Positions 8,917-17,957 of a stretch of 64,000 nucleotides of DNA are shown here, piece after piece. A program made the position numbers and the translations under genes. The notes beneath the pieces are model-generated. The model did no database searches. It was not told the origin of the DNA and saw nothing but the letters and a program-made list of their open reading frames with translations. The first letter of the stretch is position 1; the number at the start of each line of letters is the position of its first letter. Where the stretch lies: contig JAKFCX010000065.1 of the NCBI GenBank assembly GCA_036676415.1, positions 1 to 64,000 of the forward strand, read 5' to 3'. The DNA is from JAEZDC01 sp036676415. Lineage in GTDB: Bacteria; Bacteroidota; Bacteroidia; Chitinophagales; Chitinophagaceae.

Positions 8917-10440
8917 TTACACATGAAATTTTATTCCCTGTGCCAGTGGAAGATTCTTGCTCCAGTTGATCGTATTTGTCTGCCTACGCATGTAAGCTTT
9001 CCATGAATCGCTTCCACTTTCTCTTCCACCACCTGTTTCTTTTTCACCTCCAAAAGCACCTCCGATTTCTGCACCACTGGTTCCTATGTTTACATTGGCA
9101 ATGCCGCAATCACTTCCGGCAGCTGATAAAAATTGTTCTGCTTCTCTCATGTTTAACGTCATAATGGAAGAAGACAAGCCTTGCGGAACATTATTCTGAA
9201 TGGAAATAGCTTCGTCTATTGTTGAATATTTCATCAGGTATAAAATAGGAGCGAATGTTTCATGCTGAACGATCTTCATACTCGGTTTTGCTTCGGCAAT
9301 GCATGGCTTTACATAACAGCCACTTTCATAACCTTCACCTTCTAAAACACCTCCTTCAACAATGAAACTTCCACCTTCCTGCTTACATTTTTCTATTGAA
9401 TCGAGATAAGCACTCACCGCATCTTTATCGATCAATGGACCTACATGATTATGCTGATCTAAAGGATCTCCGATTTTCAATTGACCGTAAGCACTGACCA
9501 ACTTCTCTTTGAATAAATCATAGATCGATTCATGAATGATCAAACGACGTGTGGTGGTACATCTTTGTCCGGCTGTACCCACAGCACCAAACAAAGCACC
9601 GATCAAAGCAATATCCTGGTCGGCTTCTTTTGAGATAATGATAGCATTGTTCCCACCCAATTCAAGCAGTGATCTTCCTAACCTTGCAGCAACAGCAGCA
9701 CCTACGGCTTTACCCATTCGTGTTGATCCGGTTGCACTCACCAAAGGAACTCTTCCGTCATTGCACAACCACTCACCAACTTCTCTTTTACCTTGTATCA
9801 AACCGGATACTCCTTCAGGAACATTATTCTTTTCAAAAACTTCCGCAACAATATTCTGAACAGCTACTGCACATAAAGGCGTTTTTTCGCTTGGCTTCCA
9901 TACACACACATCACCACAAACCCAGGCTAATGCTGCATTCCAGCTCCAGACAGCTACCGGAAAATTAAACGCTGAAATAATACCCACTATTCCTAATGGA
10001 TGCCATTGCTCATACATTCTATGACCTGGTCTTTCACTGTGCATGGTGAGTCCATAAAGTTGACGTGATAGTCCGACAGCAAAATCGCAGATATCAATCA
10101 TCTCCTGCACTTCACCATAACCTTCCTGCAGGCTTTTACCCATTTCATAACTTACCAGTTTCCCCAGGGATTCTTTATTTGCTCTGAGTGCTTCGCCTAA
10201 TTGCCTTACGATCTCACCACGTTTTGGAGCAGGCCAGGTTCTCCATTCAGCAAAAGCGGTTTCTGCAGCTTTTATTACTTCTTCATAATCATTTTTTGTT
10301 GCCGCAGTAACTGCACCAATGAGTTTACCATCAACCGGAGAAAATGAATCGATTTTTTCACCTGTAGTATTCAGCCATTTTGTTCCGGTAGAAGCACCAG
10401 ATGATTGCGATTTGATATTGAGGGAAGAAAGTATATCCAT
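8917..10440 (-). CDS. amaB: ALDH7-family aldehyde dehydrogenase (alpha-aminoadipic semialdehyde dehydrogenase-like)
   Basis: NAD-dependent aldehyde dehydrogenase closest in motifs to antiquitin/AmaB, which oxidises alpha-aminoadipic semialdehyde (in equilibrium with piperideine-6-carboxylate) in lysine breakdown. Diagnostic stretches are ISAFNFPVAVWSWNAALA, LLELGGNNAII with the general base Glu near residue 259, and GTAGQRCTTTRR with the catalytic Cys near 293. Length from ATG 10440 is 507. An upstream in-frame start at 10500 would add 20 residues without family likeness. A saccharopine dehydrogenase gene at 54 kb could supply its substrate, but the two are not linked. Confidence 0.87.
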   Translation of the reverse strand: MDILSSLNIKSQSSGASTGTKWLNTTGEKIDSFSPVDGKLIGAVTAATKNDYEEVIKAAETAFAEWRTWPAPKRGEIVRQLGEALRANKESLGKLVSYEMGKSLQEGYGEVQEMIDICDFAVGLSRQLYGLTMHSERPGHRMYEQWHPLGIVGIISAFNFPVAVWSWNAALAWVCGDVCVWKPSEKTPLCAVAVQNIVAEVFEKNNVPEGVSGLIQGKREVGEWLCNDGRVPLVSATGSTRMGKAVGAAVAARLGRSLLELGGNNAIIISKEADQDIALIGALFGAVGTAGQRCTTTRRLIIHESIYDLFKEKLVSAYGQLKIGDPLDQHNHVGPLIDKDAVSAYLDSIEKCKQEGGSFIVEGGVLEGEGYESGCYVKPCIAEAKPSMKIVQHETFAPILYLMKYSTIDEAISIQNNVPQGLSSSIMTLNMREAEQFLSAAGSDCGIANVNIGTSGAEIGGAFGGEKETGGGRESGSDSWKAYMRRQTNTINWSKNLPLAQGIKFHV

Positions 10441-10513
10441 AAAACAAATTTGTGTCGCAAAGGTAATGGTATGGCCGATGTGGTAATAAGGTTCGTTCAA
10501 GCCTGATATAATT

Positions 10514-10521
10514 TAGTTTTG
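10514..10521 (+). promoter_or_regulatory. Possible -7 element of the copper regulator gene
   Basis: TAGTTTTG is an exact TAnnTTTG match 4 bp upstream of the ATG at 10526, at the head of the copper cluster. Confidence 0.4.
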
Positions 10522-10525
10522 CACG

Positions 10526-11086
10526 ATGAAGCTATACGTCAAAAACATGGTTTGTCCTCGATGCATCATGTCGGTTGAACAAATACTCAAGAATAATGCT
10601 CTGGATTTTACGATAGTCAGACTGGGAGAAATTGAATTAAGTAACCCAATAACTTCAGCCAAACTGCAGAAGCTTAACGAGGAACTACAATCAGTTGGGT
10701 TTGAAATTTTAGATGATCAGCGTAAACAGCAGATTGAGCAAATCAAAAATTCTCTTATCCAGGAAGTGCAGTCTGGCAATATTGAAGAGCATTTTACCAT
10801 CAGCAGGTTCATCACGTCAAAAGTTCATAAAGATTATTCCCATTTAAGCCGTTTATACACTGAAGTGGAAGGAATAACCATTGAACAGTTTTTTATTCTT
10901 CAGAAAATAGAGAAAGCGAAAGAATGGCTGATATACGATCAGTTTAACACCAACGATATTGCTTTTAATCTTGGATATAGCAGTGTTCAGCACTTTTCCA
11001 CACAGTTCAAAAAGATCACCGGGATGACGCCAACGCAATTTAAAAAAATAGGTTTGTCACACCGTAAATCTATTGATACCCTTTAA
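10526..11086 (+). CDS. AraC-type transcriptional regulator with N-terminal CxxC metal-binding domain
   Basis: The 186-residue protein joins two parts. Residues 1-70 look like an HMA fold with MVCPRCIMSV, giving Cys10 and Cys13. Residues about 85-180 form an AraC-family double helix-turn-helix (TISRFITSKVHKDYSHLSRL, then NDIAFNLGYSSVQHFSTQFK and ITGMTPTQFKK). It lacks the usual AraC cupin sensor. Its place directly before copA and the rest of the copper operon suggests it senses Cu(I), or a related metal, through the CxxC pair and controls the cluster. That role is inference from domains and position. Confidence 0.82.
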   Translation: MKLYVKNMVCPRCIMSVEQILKNNALDFTIVRLGEIELSNPITSAKLQKLNEELQSVGFEILDDQRKQQIEQIKNSLIQEVQSGNIEEHFTISRFITSKVHKDYSHLSRLYTEVEGITIEQFFILQKIEKAKEWLIYDQFNTNDIAFNLGYSSVQHFSTQFKKITGMTPTQFKKIGLSHRKSIDTL

Positions 11087-11173
11087 AAGGTCAATTAAGT
11101 ATAACTCTTTTCCAAAATTGTATAATAGTTAGAGCAGGTACTTGTCTGAGCTTTGCAGTATCAAACTCAGGAT

Positions 11174-13594
11174 ATGGTTACTACAGAAAAAGATATATTG
11201 GAATTGCCTTTATCGGGAATGGACAGTGAGCACTGTGCTTTGATCATTGATAAAGGACTGGCTAAAGTTCCAGGCATTCTTTCACATAAGATTGAACTGA
11301 ACAATCATCGGGCTCTTATTACAGTAAAAGATGCAGATGTGGTAGGTGAGTCTGTTTTGGCAATCAGGAATCTTGGTTACGATGTTGAAACAATTAAAGC
11401 TAATTTTCCTGTTACAGGAATGAGTTGTGCTTCCTGTGCTGCCAGTACAGAGAGTATGGTAAAAGCACAGCCTGGTGTGGTAAATGCATCAGTGAATTTT
11501 GCAAATTCATCTCTCCAGGTAGAATATGTTCCAACAATCGTTACTCCTGAACAGTTGAAATCAAGCGTAGCATCTATCGGCTATGACCTGATGATCGAAG
11601 ATTCCAAAGAAGCTAAAACCGCACTCGAAGATTTGCATAGAGAGAAATTCCAATCACTCAAACAACGAACGATCTGGTCGGTTGTTTTGTCAATACCGTT
11701 AGTGATCATCGGCATGTTCTTAATGAATATACCTTATGCGAATTTTATCATGTGGGCATTGGCCACACCGGTTGTCTTGATTTTCGGGAAACAGTTTTTT
11801 ATCAATGCATACAAACAGGCCAGGCATCGCTCTGCCAACATGGATACACTTGTTGCATTGAGTACAGGAATTGCTTACTTGTTCAGCGTCTTCAATACTA
11901 TATATCCTGAGTTCTGGCATAACCGTGGTTTACATGCTCATGTTTACTTTGAAGCTGCCGCAGTAGTAGTTGCATTTATCTTACTTGGAAAGTTATTAGA
12001 AGAAAGAGCGAAAGCTTCTACTTCTTCAGCTATTAAAAAGTTGATGGGTCTTCAGCCTAAAACGGTTACAATAGTACACGAGGGAGACCACATGATGGAA
12101 ATTCCGATTGAACAGGTTAAAGTAGATGATCTGTTATTGGTAAAACCCGGTGAAAAAATTCCGGTTGATGGAACAGTTGTTTCAGGATCATCTTTTGTAG
12201 ATGAAAGCATGATCAGTGGAGAACCGATTCCATTGGAGAAAGAACCAGGTTCTAAAGTATTTGCCGGAACGATTAACCAGAAAGGCAGCTTCCAGTTCAA
12301 AGCAGAAAAAGTGGGTGGAGCAACACTTTTAGCCCACATCATTAAAATGGTACAGGAAGCCCAGGGATCAAAAGCACCTGTTCAAAAACTTGTAGACAAG
12401 ATTGCAGGCATATTTGTTCCAATAGTTATCGGTATTGCTGTTCTTTCTTTAATAGCCTGGTTGGTTTTAGGTGGTGAGAATGGTTTAACACAAGGATTGC
12501 TTGCACTGGTTACTGTTTTGGTTATTGCTTGTCCTTGTGCTTTAGGTTTGGCTACACCTACTGCAATAATGGTTGGTGTAGGTAAAGGAGCTGAGAATGG
12601 TATCCTAATTAAAGATGCCGAAAGCCTCGAATTAGCTCATAAAATGAATGCAATTGTTCTCGATAAAACTGGAACGATCACAGAAGGTAAACCACAGGTA
12701 ACAGACATATTCTGGAGCAATGATTCAGAATATCACAGGAACATTTTGTTCTCGATCGAACGATCATCTGAACATCCTTTGGCGGAAGCGGTTGTTAAAC
12801 ATTTTGAAGCGACATCCCAACCTTTGGATGTATCAAATATCAATTCTGTTACGGGTGCAGGCATTACAGCGTCCTATAACAACAGCAAATATTATGTAGG
12901 AACTGCAAAGTTATTACAGCAGTTTAATATAGAGCTTTCACCAGAGCTCATCCAATGGAGCGAGCAGAAACGTTTACAGGCAAACACTGTAGTGTTCTTT
13001 GCAAGTGAACAAGAAGCAATTGCTGCTGTTGCTATCGCAGATAAGATCAAGCAATCATCTGCTAATGCAATTGCGAAATTGAGAGAACTGGGAATCGATG
13101 TTTATATGTTTACTGGCGACAATCAGCAAACAGCATCAGCAGTTGCAAAACAAGTTGGAATAGACGAGTTCAAAGCTGAAGCAATGCCACAAGACAAAGC
13201 CGAGTTTGTTAAACAACTCCAGTCACAAGGAAAGACAGTCGGCATGGTGGGTGATGGAATTAATGATAGTCATGCTTTGGCCCAGGCCGATGTAAGTATT
13301 GCAATGGCTAAAGGCAGCGATATTGCAATGGATGTGGCGAAAATGACTTTAATGACATCGGATCTTGAGAAAATACCCGCAGCCATCAAATTATCGAGGA
13401 AAACTGTTAGGACAATAAGACAGAATCTGTTTTGGGCATTTATTTATAACCTCATCGGCATTCCAATTGCAGCGGGTTTATTATATCCTGTAAATGGTTT
13501 TTTACTCAATCCTATGATCGCAGGAGCAGCAATGGCACTTAGCAGTGTAAGTGTTGTAACAAATAGCCTCCGGTTAAGATTTGCAAAACTCTAA
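11174..13594 (+). CDS. copA: Copper-translocating P-type ATPase
   Basis: P1B-type ATPase exporting Cu(I) from the cytoplasm. Two N-terminal HMA-like domains are present. The first is degenerate (GMDSEHCAL, only one Cys). The second has a proper GMSCASCA motif (Cys85, Cys88). The membrane metal motif CPC is at 453-455 (VIACPCALGLATPTA), the phosphorylated Asp is D497 (DKTGTITEGKP), and TGDN and MVGDGINDSHALAQAD complete the ATPase core. ATG 11174 gives 806 residues; a TTG at 11153 would add seven. Downstream copZ follows after 20 bp. Confidence 0.95.
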   Translation: MVTTEKDILELPLSGMDSEHCALIIDKGLAKVPGILSHKIELNNHRALITVKDADVVGESVLAIRNLGYDVETIKANFPVTGMSCASCAASTESMVKAQPGVVNASVNFANSSLQVEYVPTIVTPEQLKSSVASIGYDLMIEDSKEAKTALEDLHREKFQSLKQRTIWSVVLSIPLVIIGMFLMNIPYANFIMWALATPVVLIFGKQFFINAYKQARHRSANMDTLVALSTGIAYLFSVFNTIYPEFWHNRGLHAHVYFEAAAVVVAFILLGKLLEERAKASTSSAIKKLMGLQPKTVTIVHEGDHMMEIPIEQVKVDDLLLVKPGEKIPVDGTVVSGSSFVDESMISGEPIPLEKEPGSKVFAGTINQKGSFQFKAEKVGGATLLAHIIKMVQEAQGSKAPVQKLVDKIAGIFVPIVIGIAVLSLIAWLVLGGENGLTQGLLALVTVLVIACPCALGLATPTAIMVGVGKGAENGILIKDAESLELAHKMNAIVLDKTGTITEGKPQVTDIFWSNDSEYHRNILFSIERSSEHPLAEAVVKHFEATSQPLDVSNINSVTGAGITASYNNSKYYVGTAKLLQQFNIELSPELIQWSEQKRLQANTVVFFASEQEAIAAVAIADKIKQSSANAIAKLRELGIDVYMFTGDNQQTASAVAKQVGIDEFKAEAMPQDKAEFVKQLQSQGKTVGMVGDGINDSHALAQADVSIAMAKGSDIAMDVAKMTLMTSDLEKIPAAIKLSRKTVRTIRQNLFWAFIYNLIGIPIAAGLLYPVNGFLLNPMIAGAAMALSSVSVVTNSLRLRFAKL

Positions 13595-13614
13595 TCAATA
13601 AAAATTAAACAATA

Positions 13615-13827
13615 ATGGAAAAGAAATTTAAAACCAATATCAATTGCAGTGGCTGTGTGGCTAAAGTAACTCCATTTTTAAATGAAGCCAAGGGAGTCAA
13701 GAGTTGGAATGTGGACACTAATAACCCCAACAAAATCCTGACCGTTGAAACTGACAAACTTTCTGAGACGGACATCAAAGATTTAATAACCAAAGCGGGA
13801 TTTAAAATTGAAGAAGAAAACAGCTAA
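13615..13827 (+). CDS. copZ: Copper chaperone, HMA domain
   Basis: A 70-residue single HMA domain (NINCSGCVAKV, Cys11 and Cys14) with the alternating beta-alpha pattern of CopZ/Atx1 proteins. There is no signal peptide, so it is cytoplasmic and would pass Cu(I) to the neighbouring CopA. It follows copA by 20 bp. Family recognition is clear; the metal is inferred from context. Confidence 0.88.
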   Translation: MEKKFKTNINCSGCVAKVTPFLNEAKGVKSWNVDTNNPNKILTVETDKLSETDIKDLITKAGFKIEEENS

Positions 13828-13888
13828 TTATTGCAGCTGAACATTTTACGGCAGAAAGATTGCTGAGAAATTAACCTAAAACCATAAT

Positions 13889-14530
13889 ATGAAAAAGTAC
13901 TTCCTCATTATTGCTTTAGCTGGCCTGGTGGCCTGCGGTAACAATGAAAATGATAATAATAATATGCATGATTCAGCGATAACTGAAAATCATGAATCGC
14001 ATACAAATGATAGTTCCGCTGGTTCTGATAAGTCAATGATGCAGCTGATGCAGGAGAATATGGATCAAATGAAAGCAATCAAATCTACCGGAAACCCGGA
14101 TAACGATTTTGCCGCTTTGATGAAAGTACATCACATGGGAGCCTTGGAAATGGCACAGGTTGAAGTAGCAAAAGGATCAGATCCCCAGATCAAAGAGATG
14201 GCTCAGAAAATGATCGCTGATCAGCAAAAGGAAATAGCCGAACTGAATACGTTTCTCTCAGGTCATAACGCTCATGGCGGTGGCGACAGCTTTTATAAAG
14301 AAGTTATGGCTAAGATGAACACCATGACGATGGAGATGGATCACTCAGGATCAATTGATAAACAATTTGTACAAATGATGATTCCGCATCACCAGGGAGC
14401 TATTGATATGGCAAACGCTTATTTAAAAGCCGGTGCACACGAACCGAAGATGAAAACAATGGCCAACAACATAATTGCTGCCCAGCAAAAGGAAATCAAA
14501 GACTTGCAGCAATGGTTATCAAATCATTAA
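13889..14530 (+). CDS. DUF305 lipoprotein
   Basis: A 213-residue lipoprotein with lipobox LVAC (Cys16), a low-complexity Asn/Asp/His linker, and two DUF305 half-repeats. These are marked by HHMGALEMAQVEVAKG and MIPHHQGAIDMANAYLKAG, each with the paired His and Met positions typical of the family. DUF305 proteins are often encoded with copper-handling genes, and the His/Met richness fits metal binding in the periplasm. The precise function is unknown. Confidence 0.85.
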   Translation: MKKYFLIIALAGLVACGNNENDNNNMHDSAITENHESHTNDSSAGSDKSMMQLMQENMDQMKAIKSTGNPDNDFAALMKVHHMGALEMAQVEVAKGSDPQIKEMAQKMIADQQKEIAELNTFLSGHNAHGGGDSFYKEVMAKMNTMTMEMDHSGSIDKQFVQMMIPHHQGAIDMANAYLKAGAHEPKMKTMANNIIAAQQKEIKDLQQWLSNH

Positions 14531-14564
14531 GCGCTTTCGGTGAACTGCGTATCATCTAAAACAA

Positions 14565-14572
14565 TATTTTTG
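14565..14572 (+). promoter_or_regulatory. Possible -7 element for the efflux sub-operon
   Basis: TATTTTTG matches TAnnTTTG and lies 7 bp before the ATG at 14580. It could start a second transcript covering the small His-rich protein and the efflux pump genes. Confidence 0.35.
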
Positions 14573-14579
14573 CATCCTG

Positions 14580-15023
14580 ATGTGGTTTAAGGGCATACAT
14601 ATAAAAGCAATTTTACTGATCACTGTGTTCGGGTTGAATACAGTGGTCGGTTCTGCATGTTCCTTAAGTAAAGCATTCCACCAGGCTCACCATCATCGAA
14701 GTGAGGCCGCTCAAAATCATGAACACGCTGATGGTACAAGTCACAAACATAAGCATAGTGCTGCACATCATCATAAGTCACATAAGAACAGTGACTGTTG
14801 TTCAAAATCATCAGTCAAATTCAATAAACTTGATAAATCGATCGTGCAAACCCTGGAGTTGCCAATGATTGAATTATCTCCACTTTTACGCATGGATGTT
14901 TATTATAACACCCTCGTACTATTAAGCCGAAATGCTGATCAATCCTTGATGAGTTTTTTCCGATGGCGACTCCCTTCTACCATACAAGACCTTAGGATTG
15001 TAATACAGTCGTTCCAGATTTGA
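14580..15023 (+). CDS. Small secreted His/Cys-rich protein (HYC_CC_PP-like)
   Basis: The 147-residue product has an N-terminal hydrophobic segment (residues 8-25), then a His-rich stretch (about 33-70, with HQAHHHR, HKHKH and HHHKSHK). A CC pair follows (DCCSKS, about 72-77), and the tail is RWRLPSTIQDLRIVIQSFQI. The CC pair and the DLR-x3-QSF ending recall small Bacteroidota proteins named HYC_CC_PP, often found next to CusC-type outer membrane proteins. Metal buffering in the periplasm is a reasonable inference. The match is from memory and only moderate. Confidence 0.68.
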   Translation: MWFKGIHIKAILLITVFGLNTVVGSACSLSKAFHQAHHHRSEAAQNHEHADGTSHKHKHSAAHHHKSHKNSDCCSKSSVKFNKLDKSIVQTLELPMIELSPLLRMDVYYNTLVLLSRNADQSLMSFFRWRLPSTIQDLRIVIQSFQI

Positions 15024-15084
15024 TTTCTGTTTAGTATACGTTTTTCTCGTATTGAGAAGAAACATCTATTTGTCTAAACAGAAA
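15024..15084. repeat. Inverted repeat in the leader of the efflux outer-membrane gene
   Basis: TTTCTGTTTAG (15024-15034) and CTAAACAGAAA (15074-15084) are perfect 11-bp inverted arms 39 bp apart. A smaller hairpin, TTCTC/GAGAA, lies inside. The element starts right after the preceding stop codon and ends 8 bp before the next ATG. It could be an operator or an RNA structure between two operon genes. It has no terminal T-run, so it is not a standard terminator. Confidence 0.5.
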
Positions 15085-15092
15085 ACACTATT

Positions 15093-16262
15093 ATGTTTCG
15101 TGGTTTGATCTTACTTATTCTTACGCTGATCTTTAAATTTGGCTATACCCAGCGGCTCATTACACAAGAGGAGGCTGTTAGGCTTGCGATTAATAATCAA
15201 ATAAATTTAAAAGCAGCTAATCTCTCTGTTCAGCAACAGCAGCAACTCTTAAAAGGAGCAGCGGGGCTTGAGAGTCCGCAAATTTTCGGTGAAGCAAGTC
15301 CTTATGAACCTTTAATGGTAGGAGCGCAACAAACGCTGAGTTTTCCTTCAGTTTATAAGAACAGGAGAGGATTACAGGAAGCACAAATTAAGTTGGCTCA
15401 ATTACGATTGCAGGGATCACAGTATGATTTAAAAAGGGATGTACAGTTAAGTTATTTACAGCTTCAGTATTTATTCGAACGAAGACGCTTGTTATCATTT
15501 CAGGACAGTATATACGGAGAGATTAAACTGGCAGCAAAACGTTTTTTTGATGCAGGACAGATAAATAAACTGGAAGAACTGCAAGCTTCGTCACAGGCAG
15601 ACCAGGTTACAAATGAGTTTAATCGTATTCGTACAGACCTTGATGCGGAAATGCAGTTGTTTAAATTTTATACTGGTGTTACAGATTCATTGACAGTAGA
15701 ATCTATTCAAAACTATGTCTTCATTTCTGATGCAGATACTTTAGTGAATAATATTCTGCAACAGATATTTCAACAACAAATAGCAATAGAAGAACAAGAG
15801 CTAAAATTGCAAAGGTCTCAACTACTTCCTGAAATACAGGCCGGTGTTTTATTCCCTACTACAAAAGAATATGAACGGACAATTGGTTACCAGTTAGGCA
15901 TTACGATACCAATATGGCAAAAGCAAAATAGAAGTCGAGTTGCCGCTGCTAAAACAGGTATTGAAATCGCAAAGGCACAACAAGAATTAGAACTTTACAG
16001 GTTAAATGCTCAATATCGGCAGACATTGAATCAGTATCAAAGAGACTTACAAAGCCTCATTTATTTTAATAACACAGCTTTGCCGCAAGCAAGAGCTATT
16101 ATGGAAACATCGAAAAGATTATTCCAGGGTGGAGAGTTAAACTATATTGAGTCTTTACGAAATCTTCAATCAGCTTTCAATATATTTTTCAATCATCTTG
16201 ATACCCATAAGGCCTTCAATGAATCTGTTATTCAACTCAAGTACCTAAATGGAACATTGTAA
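15093..16262 (+). CDS. TolC/CusC-family outer membrane efflux protein
   Basis: Outer-membrane channel component of a tripartite efflux system. The protein starts with a signal peptide (MFRGLILLILTLIFKFGYTQ) and continues with the OEP pattern: ITQEEAVRLAINNQINLKAA, long Gln/Leu-rich helices, and a repeated second half (IGYQLGITIPIWQKQNRSRV). Length 389 is somewhat shorter than typical TolC, as is common for Bacteroidota CusC-like proteins. The cusB-like gene begins 2 bp after its stop, so the two are almost certainly co-translated. Confidence 0.87.
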   Translation: MFRGLILLILTLIFKFGYTQRLITQEEAVRLAINNQINLKAANLSVQQQQQLLKGAAGLESPQIFGEASPYEPLMVGAQQTLSFPSVYKNRRGLQEAQIKLAQLRLQGSQYDLKRDVQLSYLQLQYLFERRRLLSFQDSIYGEIKLAAKRFFDAGQINKLEELQASSQADQVTNEFNRIRTDLDAEMQLFKFYTGVTDSLTVESIQNYVFISDADTLVNNILQQIFQQQIAIEEQELKLQRSQLLPEIQAGVLFPTTKEYERTIGYQLGITIPIWQKQNRSRVAAAKTGIEIAKAQQELELYRLNAQYRQTLNQYQRDLQSLIYFNNTALPQARAIMETSKRLFQGGELNYIESLRNLQSAFNIFFNHLDTHKAFNESVIQLKYLNGTL

Positions 16263-16263
16263 T

Positions 16264-17931
16264 ATGAAAAAGATAGTGTTATTATTTTTCTTGCTGACAA
16301 CTTCATTTATGGCATTTCCCCATGAAGGAGAGGAGCACGGTGCTAAAAAAGCAGTAACAACAACCGGTGTAAAATATTTCAGCAGTGAAGCTTCTTCAGA
16401 TAAATACGAAGTGCTGGTAAAATACGGTGAGTTAGAAGCTAACCAGGAAGGTACATTAGAACTTTTTCTTGCACATGCTGTAACCAACAGAGCAATTGAT
16501 TCGGCGATTATCACTGTTAAGGTGTTGAATAAACCCGGTATAAAATTTACGTTGACAAAAATTGACACCGGTTCATATCAATTAAAAGGAATATTCCCTG
16601 CTAACGGCATGTACGATCTGCAGGTAAATATCAATAGCGAATTAGGACCTGATTTTCTTCAACTCAGTAAAGTTGAAATAGGTAAAAAACTTGCAGTTGC
16701 CGTAATAGAAGAACACGACCATTGGTACTCGAATCCTGTTATCTGGGCAGCTATCGGCTTGGTTCTAGGACTTGTATTGATGTATTTATTAATGAGGAAA
16801 AGAAATAGAAAGATCATTACCGCTGTTATTATAACTGCACTATTAATTCCAACGGCTTTAAACAATCCTATTTCTGCTCATGGTGGGGAAGATCATGGTG
16901 GTGGTGCAGCAAAATCGGGAGGCATATCAAATGTGTTCACAGTAGAGAAAGAATCACAATTCATATTTGATATTTTAACCGATCGGCTTGGAACTGGAGA
17001 TTTTTATAACGCAACAGAAATGATCGGTACAGTAACTGCATCACCACAGGGCAGAGCAGTGATACAATCACCACAAACAGGAAAGATCGTTTCGCTTCGT
17101 GTAACCCCTGGCCAAAATGTCTCAAAAGGACAAGTTCTTGCCACAATCGAACAACAGGTAGATGCAGGAACTCAACTGGATATTATTGCAGAAAGAAATC
17201 GACTTAATGCCGAGGTAAAAGCAGCAAAAGCACAGTACGACAGGCTACAAAGTATCGCCGACATTGCTGCAAAAAAAGATGTTACAGAAGCAAGGGCAAG
17301 ATATGAAGCTGCCGTTCAAAATCTGAATCTCTTCAACGCAAATGTTGGCAGAAACACAAGCAATACTAAAATGGTTTCACTGATTGCACCGATAGCTGGT
17401 GTAGTAGGAACTTTCAATTATGCCATCGGTGCCGTGGTAAATACCGGCGAAACATTGTTTGAGATCACCAATCTTAGTAAAGTATTTGTGGAAACACAGG
17501 TTTTTACAGCAACTCCTAATGAACCTGCAAATGCAACTTATTATGTTGCACTTTCAAATTATGATACACTGAAATATAGTTTGCGAATGGTTTCTGTAGC
17601 ACAATCGGTTAATGCAGACAATCAAGCTCAGAAAGTAGTTTTTGAAATGCAGAACCCTAATGGCAAATTCAAAATTGGTGAGAACATAAGAGTATTGAAA
17701 TTCGGTTCAAAGAGAATTGCAGAACTGGTTGTTCCCACATCTTCGATTGTAGACATCAATGGCAAACCTGCTGTATTCATAAAAGATAAGGCAGAACAGT
17801 TTTCATTAGTTTTTATACAGAAAGGAACGACAAATCCATTCTATACTTCTGTTATTCACGGAATAGAGGCAGGAGAAAAGATAGTAACTGCCAATGTCTA
17901 CCAGATGAAGATGATCTACTTAGGACAGTAA
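16264..17931 (+). CDS. CusB-like periplasmic adaptor subunit with extra N-terminal domain
   Basis: Membrane fusion protein of a heavy-metal RND pump. It is unusual in having two parts. Residues 1-150 carry a signal peptide and a His-containing beta-type domain (HEGEEHG). Then come a membrane helix (about 158-177), a basic turn RKRNRK and a second hydrophobic helix (about 184-199) that looks like a former signal peptide. The adaptor proper starts at about residue 220 (VFTVEKESQF) and contains the lipoyl-like GKIVSLRVTPGQNVSKGQVL, a helical hairpin and LIAPIAGVVG. ATG 16264 is chosen; an upstream start at 16249 would overlap the previous gene. Confidence 0.87.
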   Translation: MKKIVLLFFLLTTSFMAFPHEGEEHGAKKAVTTTGVKYFSSEASSDKYEVLVKYGELEANQEGTLELFLAHAVTNRAIDSAIITVKVLNKPGIKFTLTKIDTGSYQLKGIFPANGMYDLQVNINSELGPDFLQLSKVEIGKKLAVAVIEEHDHWYSNPVIWAAIGLVLGLVLMYLLMRKRNRKIITAVIITALLIPTALNNPISAHGGEDHGGGAAKSGGISNVFTVEKESQFIFDILTDRLGTGDFYNATEMIGTVTASPQGRAVIQSPQTGKIVSLRVTPGQNVSKGQVLATIEQQVDAGTQLDIIAERNRLNAEVKAAKAQYDRLQSIADIAAKKDVTEARARYEAAVQNLNLFNANVGRNTSNTKMVSLIAPIAGVVGTFNYAIGAVVNTGETLFEITNLSKVFVETQVFTATPNEPANATYYVALSNYDTLKYSLRMVSVAQSVNADNQAQKVVFEMQNPNGKFKIGENIRVLKFGSKRIAELVVPTSSIVDINGKPAVFIKDKAEQFSLVFIQKGTTNPFYTSVIHGIEAGEKIVTANVYQMKMIYLGQ

Positions 17932-17957
17932 AATTTATAATTATAAAAAGTAAAAAC

